DNA from: an uncultured Microbulbifer sp.
Lineage (GTDB): Bacteria; Pseudomonadota; Gammaproteobacteria; Pseudomonadales; Cellvibrionaceae
NCBI RefSeq assembly: GCF_947498635.1
Contig: NZ_CANMKV010000032.1
Coordinates: forward strand, 1-48,470
DNA: 48,470 nucleotides
Direction: 5' to 3'
Part shown: in pieces, positions 48,405-48,470 of the stretch
Numbering within the stretch: the stretch's first letter is position 1
Layout: every line of letters starts with the position of its first letter
Notes under the pieces: model-generated
Told to the model about the DNA's origin: nothing
The model's database searches: none
Seen by the model: only the letters and a program-made list of their open reading frames with translations
Position numbers and translations under genes: made by a program

Positions 48405-48470
48405 CTCTGAAGTGCATCACCCTTTAGGTTGCTGCCTCAGCCGTATATTCTCCCAATATCTGACTAGGAC

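Overview
The window looks like chromosomal DNA of a Gammaproteobacterium. The tusD-tusC-tusB-tusE set, trmA, the Bax-inhibitor family gene yccA, murI, rmuC and a long RecB/AddAB-like helicase-nuclease pair fit a marine Cellvibrionales-type genome such as Microbulbifer. That placement is inference from gene content; no rRNA or other decisive marker is present.

Layout. 0.1-4.8 kb: small hypothetical genes, one lipoprotein, a sugar-nucleotide epimerase/dehydratase and a frameshifted small gene. 4.9-11.1 kb: a tripartite RND efflux operon on the minus strand (TolC-like channel, lipoprotein adaptor, unusually long permease). 11.4-18.1 kb: four tightly coupled plus-strand genes (VTT/DedA-like membrane protein, glucan-debranching-like glycosidase, GT4 glycosyltransferase, and a membrane-anchored phosphodiesterase fused to an EEP phosphatase). 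18.2-21.9 kb: housekeeping genes (yccA, tusDCBE, yjbQ, trmA). 22.1-24.1 kb: three small envelope or unknown genes, each preceded by a sigma-54-like -24/-12 element. 24.3-27.4 kb: a hypothetical gene, a membrane-anchored EEP protein, and 1.4 kb of apparently decayed DNA. 27.4-31.2 kb: DUF2489 protein, a dead and a live AEC transporter copy, and rmuC. 31.5-38.5 kb: murI and the AddB/AddA-like pair.

38.6-43.1 kb is the most unusual part. It is AT-rich and repeat-laden. At least two toxin-immunity pairs resembling the Tse2/Tsi2 ADP-ribosyltransferase system lie on the minus strand, interleaved with plus-strand copies of the translational regulator gene csrA. One csrA is intact (59 codons), one is decayed along its length, and two are 3' fragments. 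A third immunity gene survives behind only the C-terminal stub of its toxin. The recurring order is immunity <- toxin, shared leader -> csrA, hairpin, then the next immunity gene. This suggests a modular array that grows and shrinks by recombination between repeats.

43.2-46.6 kb: a NarL-type two-component operon with a small membrane protein, divergent from a DUF2306 membrane protein. 46.6-48.5 kb: another copy of the array's leader repeat, a small membrane protein gene, and the 3' part of a group II intron with a truncated reverse transcriptase-maturase, domain V and domain VI.
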